Origin: UBA2020 sp964551435
GTDB lineage: Bacteria > Pseudomonadota > Alphaproteobacteria > Micavibrionales > UBA2020
NCBI GenBank assembly: GCA_964551435.1
Contig: CAZKBS010000021.1
Span: 1-31,430, forward strand
Length of the DNA stretch: 31,430 nt
Direction: 5' to 3'
Shown here: piece by piece, positions 30,764-31,430 of the stretch
Numbering within the stretch: position 1 is the first letter of the stretch
Layout: every line of letters starts with the position of its first letter
Made by a program: the position numbers and the translations under genes
The notes under the pieces: generated by a model
What the model saw: the letters and a program-made list of their open reading frames with translations, nothing else
Told to the model about the DNA's origin: nothing
Database searches by the model: none

Positions 30764-30997
30764 ATGACGCTGAAAGCCGAACATCTGGTGGAGCTTGTCC
30801 GCCGGCACCTGCCGGAGGCCGAGGTTACCGCCGAAGACACGCGCGGCGACGGCGCGCATTTCGCGCTGACGGTCGTCTGTCGCGATTTCGAGGGGATGAG
30901 CCGTATTGAACAGCATCGCAGGGTTTATGCGGCCCTGTCGGGGCATATCGTGGACGGTGGTCTGCATGCCGTACAACTGACGACGCGGGCAGGGTAA
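30764..30997 (+). CDS. BolA/IbaG-family protein
   Basis: The 77-residue product shows the BolA fold pattern: a helix (HLVELVRRHLPEAEVTAED), the conserved DGAHFALTVVCRDFEGMSRIEQHRRVYAAL core, and the HAVQLTTR end. Small BolA proteins form [2Fe-2S]-bridged complexes with CGFS glutaredoxins and take part in iron-sulfur trafficking or iron sensing. The glutaredoxin gene is the next gene, 19 nt away, which supports this role. AAAGGA lies before ATG 30764. Confidence 0.93.
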   Translation: MTLKAEHLVELVRRHLPEAEVTAEDTRGDGAHFALTVVCRDFEGMSRIEQHRRVYAALSGHIVDGGLHAVQLTTRAG

Positions 30998-31016
30998 TAC
31001 AGGGGATGGGGACAAG

Positions 31017-31355
31017 ATGATTTTTAACCAGAACGAAGCGGTGTTCGAGCGTATCCGCCATGACATCGGCAGCAACGACATCGTGCTTTACATGAAAGGC
31101 ACGGCGGTTTTTCCGCAGTGCGGGTTTTCCGCGGCGGTGGTGCAGGTGCTGGAAAGTCTCGGCCTGCCGTTCAAGGATATCGATGTGCTGGCAGACCCCG
31201 CGCTGCGTCAGGGTATCAAGGAATTCACGAACTGGCCGACGTTGCCGCAGCTTTATATCAAGGGTGAATTCATCGGCGGCTGCGATATCGTGCGCGAAAT
31301 GTATGCCAATGGCGAACTGCAGGCATTGCTGCAAAAAGAAGGCCTGCTGGAATAA
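31017..31355 (+). CDS. grxD: Monothiol CGFS glutaredoxin (Grx4 type)
   Basis: Grx4-type proteins bind and transfer [2Fe-2S] clusters with glutathione. The 112-residue product has LYMKGTAVFPQCGFSAAVVQ with the active cysteine C35 in CGFS, then the cis-proline region NWPTLPQLYIKGEFIGGCDI. ATG 31017 follows GGGGAC at 31005-31012. The pairing with bolA is a widespread conserved arrangement. It is convergent with the partial gene at the right edge. Confidence 0.96.
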   Translation: MIFNQNEAVFERIRHDIGSNDIVLYMKGTAVFPQCGFSAAVVQVLESLGLPFKDIDVLADPALRQGIKEFTNWPTLPQLYIKGEFIGGCDIVREMYANGELQALLQKEGLLE

Positions 31356-31358
31356 GCC

Positions 31359-31430
31359 TTACGCCGCAGCCTTCTTCGCCGCGCGCAACGACATCAGCAT
31401 GAACAGCAAATACAGAAAAACGAAGTAGGG
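31359..31430 (-). CDS. C-terminal end of a membrane protein (partial)
   Basis: On the minus strand the frame entering from the right edge reads PYFVFLYLLFMLMSLRAAKKAAA and stops at TAA (31361-31359). The last 23 residues look like the end of a transmembrane helix followed by a basic cytoplasmic tail. The gene converges on grxD with only 3 nt between stop codons. Its identity cannot be told from this fragment. Confidence 0.5.
   Translation of the reverse strand, partial: PYFVFLYLLFMLMSLRAAKKAAA

Noticed and set aside
30587..31081. An upstream extension of the 5'-nucleotidase frame, giving 471 codons.
   Set aside because: The extra N-terminal part overlaps bolA and the glutaredoxin gene on the other strand and has no nucleotidase similarity.

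Overview
The window is a piece of a bacterial chromosome carrying the long str-S10-spc-alpha ribosomal protein cluster, followed by a set of housekeeping genes. Gene content and order point to an alphaproteobacterium: fusA-tuf-rpsJ are contiguous, secY-adk-rpsM-rpsK-rpoA-rplQ lack rpmJ and rpsD, an ATP12-type F1-ATPase assembly chaperone is present, and BolA sits beside a CGFS glutaredoxin. The genus cannot be fixed from the sequence; a Rhodospirillales- or Micavibrio-like lineage is only a guess. Layout: (1) 1-907 holds the end of an unidentified upstream reading frame built on a 24-bp tandem repeat, a probable minus-strand signal recognition particle RNA (326-418) with its own promoter, and the promoter and structured leader of rpsL. 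(2) 908-5168 is the str group: rpsL, rpsG, fusA, tuf. (3) 5250-10841 is the S10 group: rpsJ, rplC, rplD, rplW, rplB, rpsS, rplV, rpsC, rplP, rpmC, rpsQ. (4) 10890-17532 is the spc group: rplN, rplX, rplE, rpsN, rpsH, rplF, rplR, rpsE, rpmD, rplO, secY, adk. A perfect 12-bp inverted repeat before secY contains a candidate promoter. (5) 17602-20329 is the alpha group (rpsM, rpsK, rpoA, rplQ) with a near-consensus promoter and a clear intrinsic terminator. (6) 20412-25833 is a tightly overlapping plus-strand run: GNAT acetyltransferase, Do-like protease, RarA/MgsA ATPase, CrcB fluoride channel, RluA-family pseudouridine synthase, ATP12 chaperone. (7) 25817-30586 is a minus-strand block. Read from its 5' end it is a cytosolic 5'-nucleotidase, a pentapeptide repeat protein, mutL and a small membrane protein. 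(8) 30764-31355 carries bolA and the monothiol glutaredoxin gene on the plus strand, followed by the tail of a minus-strand membrane protein gene that runs off the window. Most of the DNA is conserved core genome. SecY, SRP RNA, ribosomal proteins, elongation factors and RNA polymerase alpha together serve translation, export and transcription. No mobile element, CRISPR array, tRNA or rRNA was seen. The less ordinary points are the probable SRP RNA opposite the str operon, the structured leaders of rpsL, tuf and secY, the lysine/alanine-rich tails on several ribosomal proteins, and the mutL / pentapeptide repeat neighbourhood. I found no convincing new multi-gene system.
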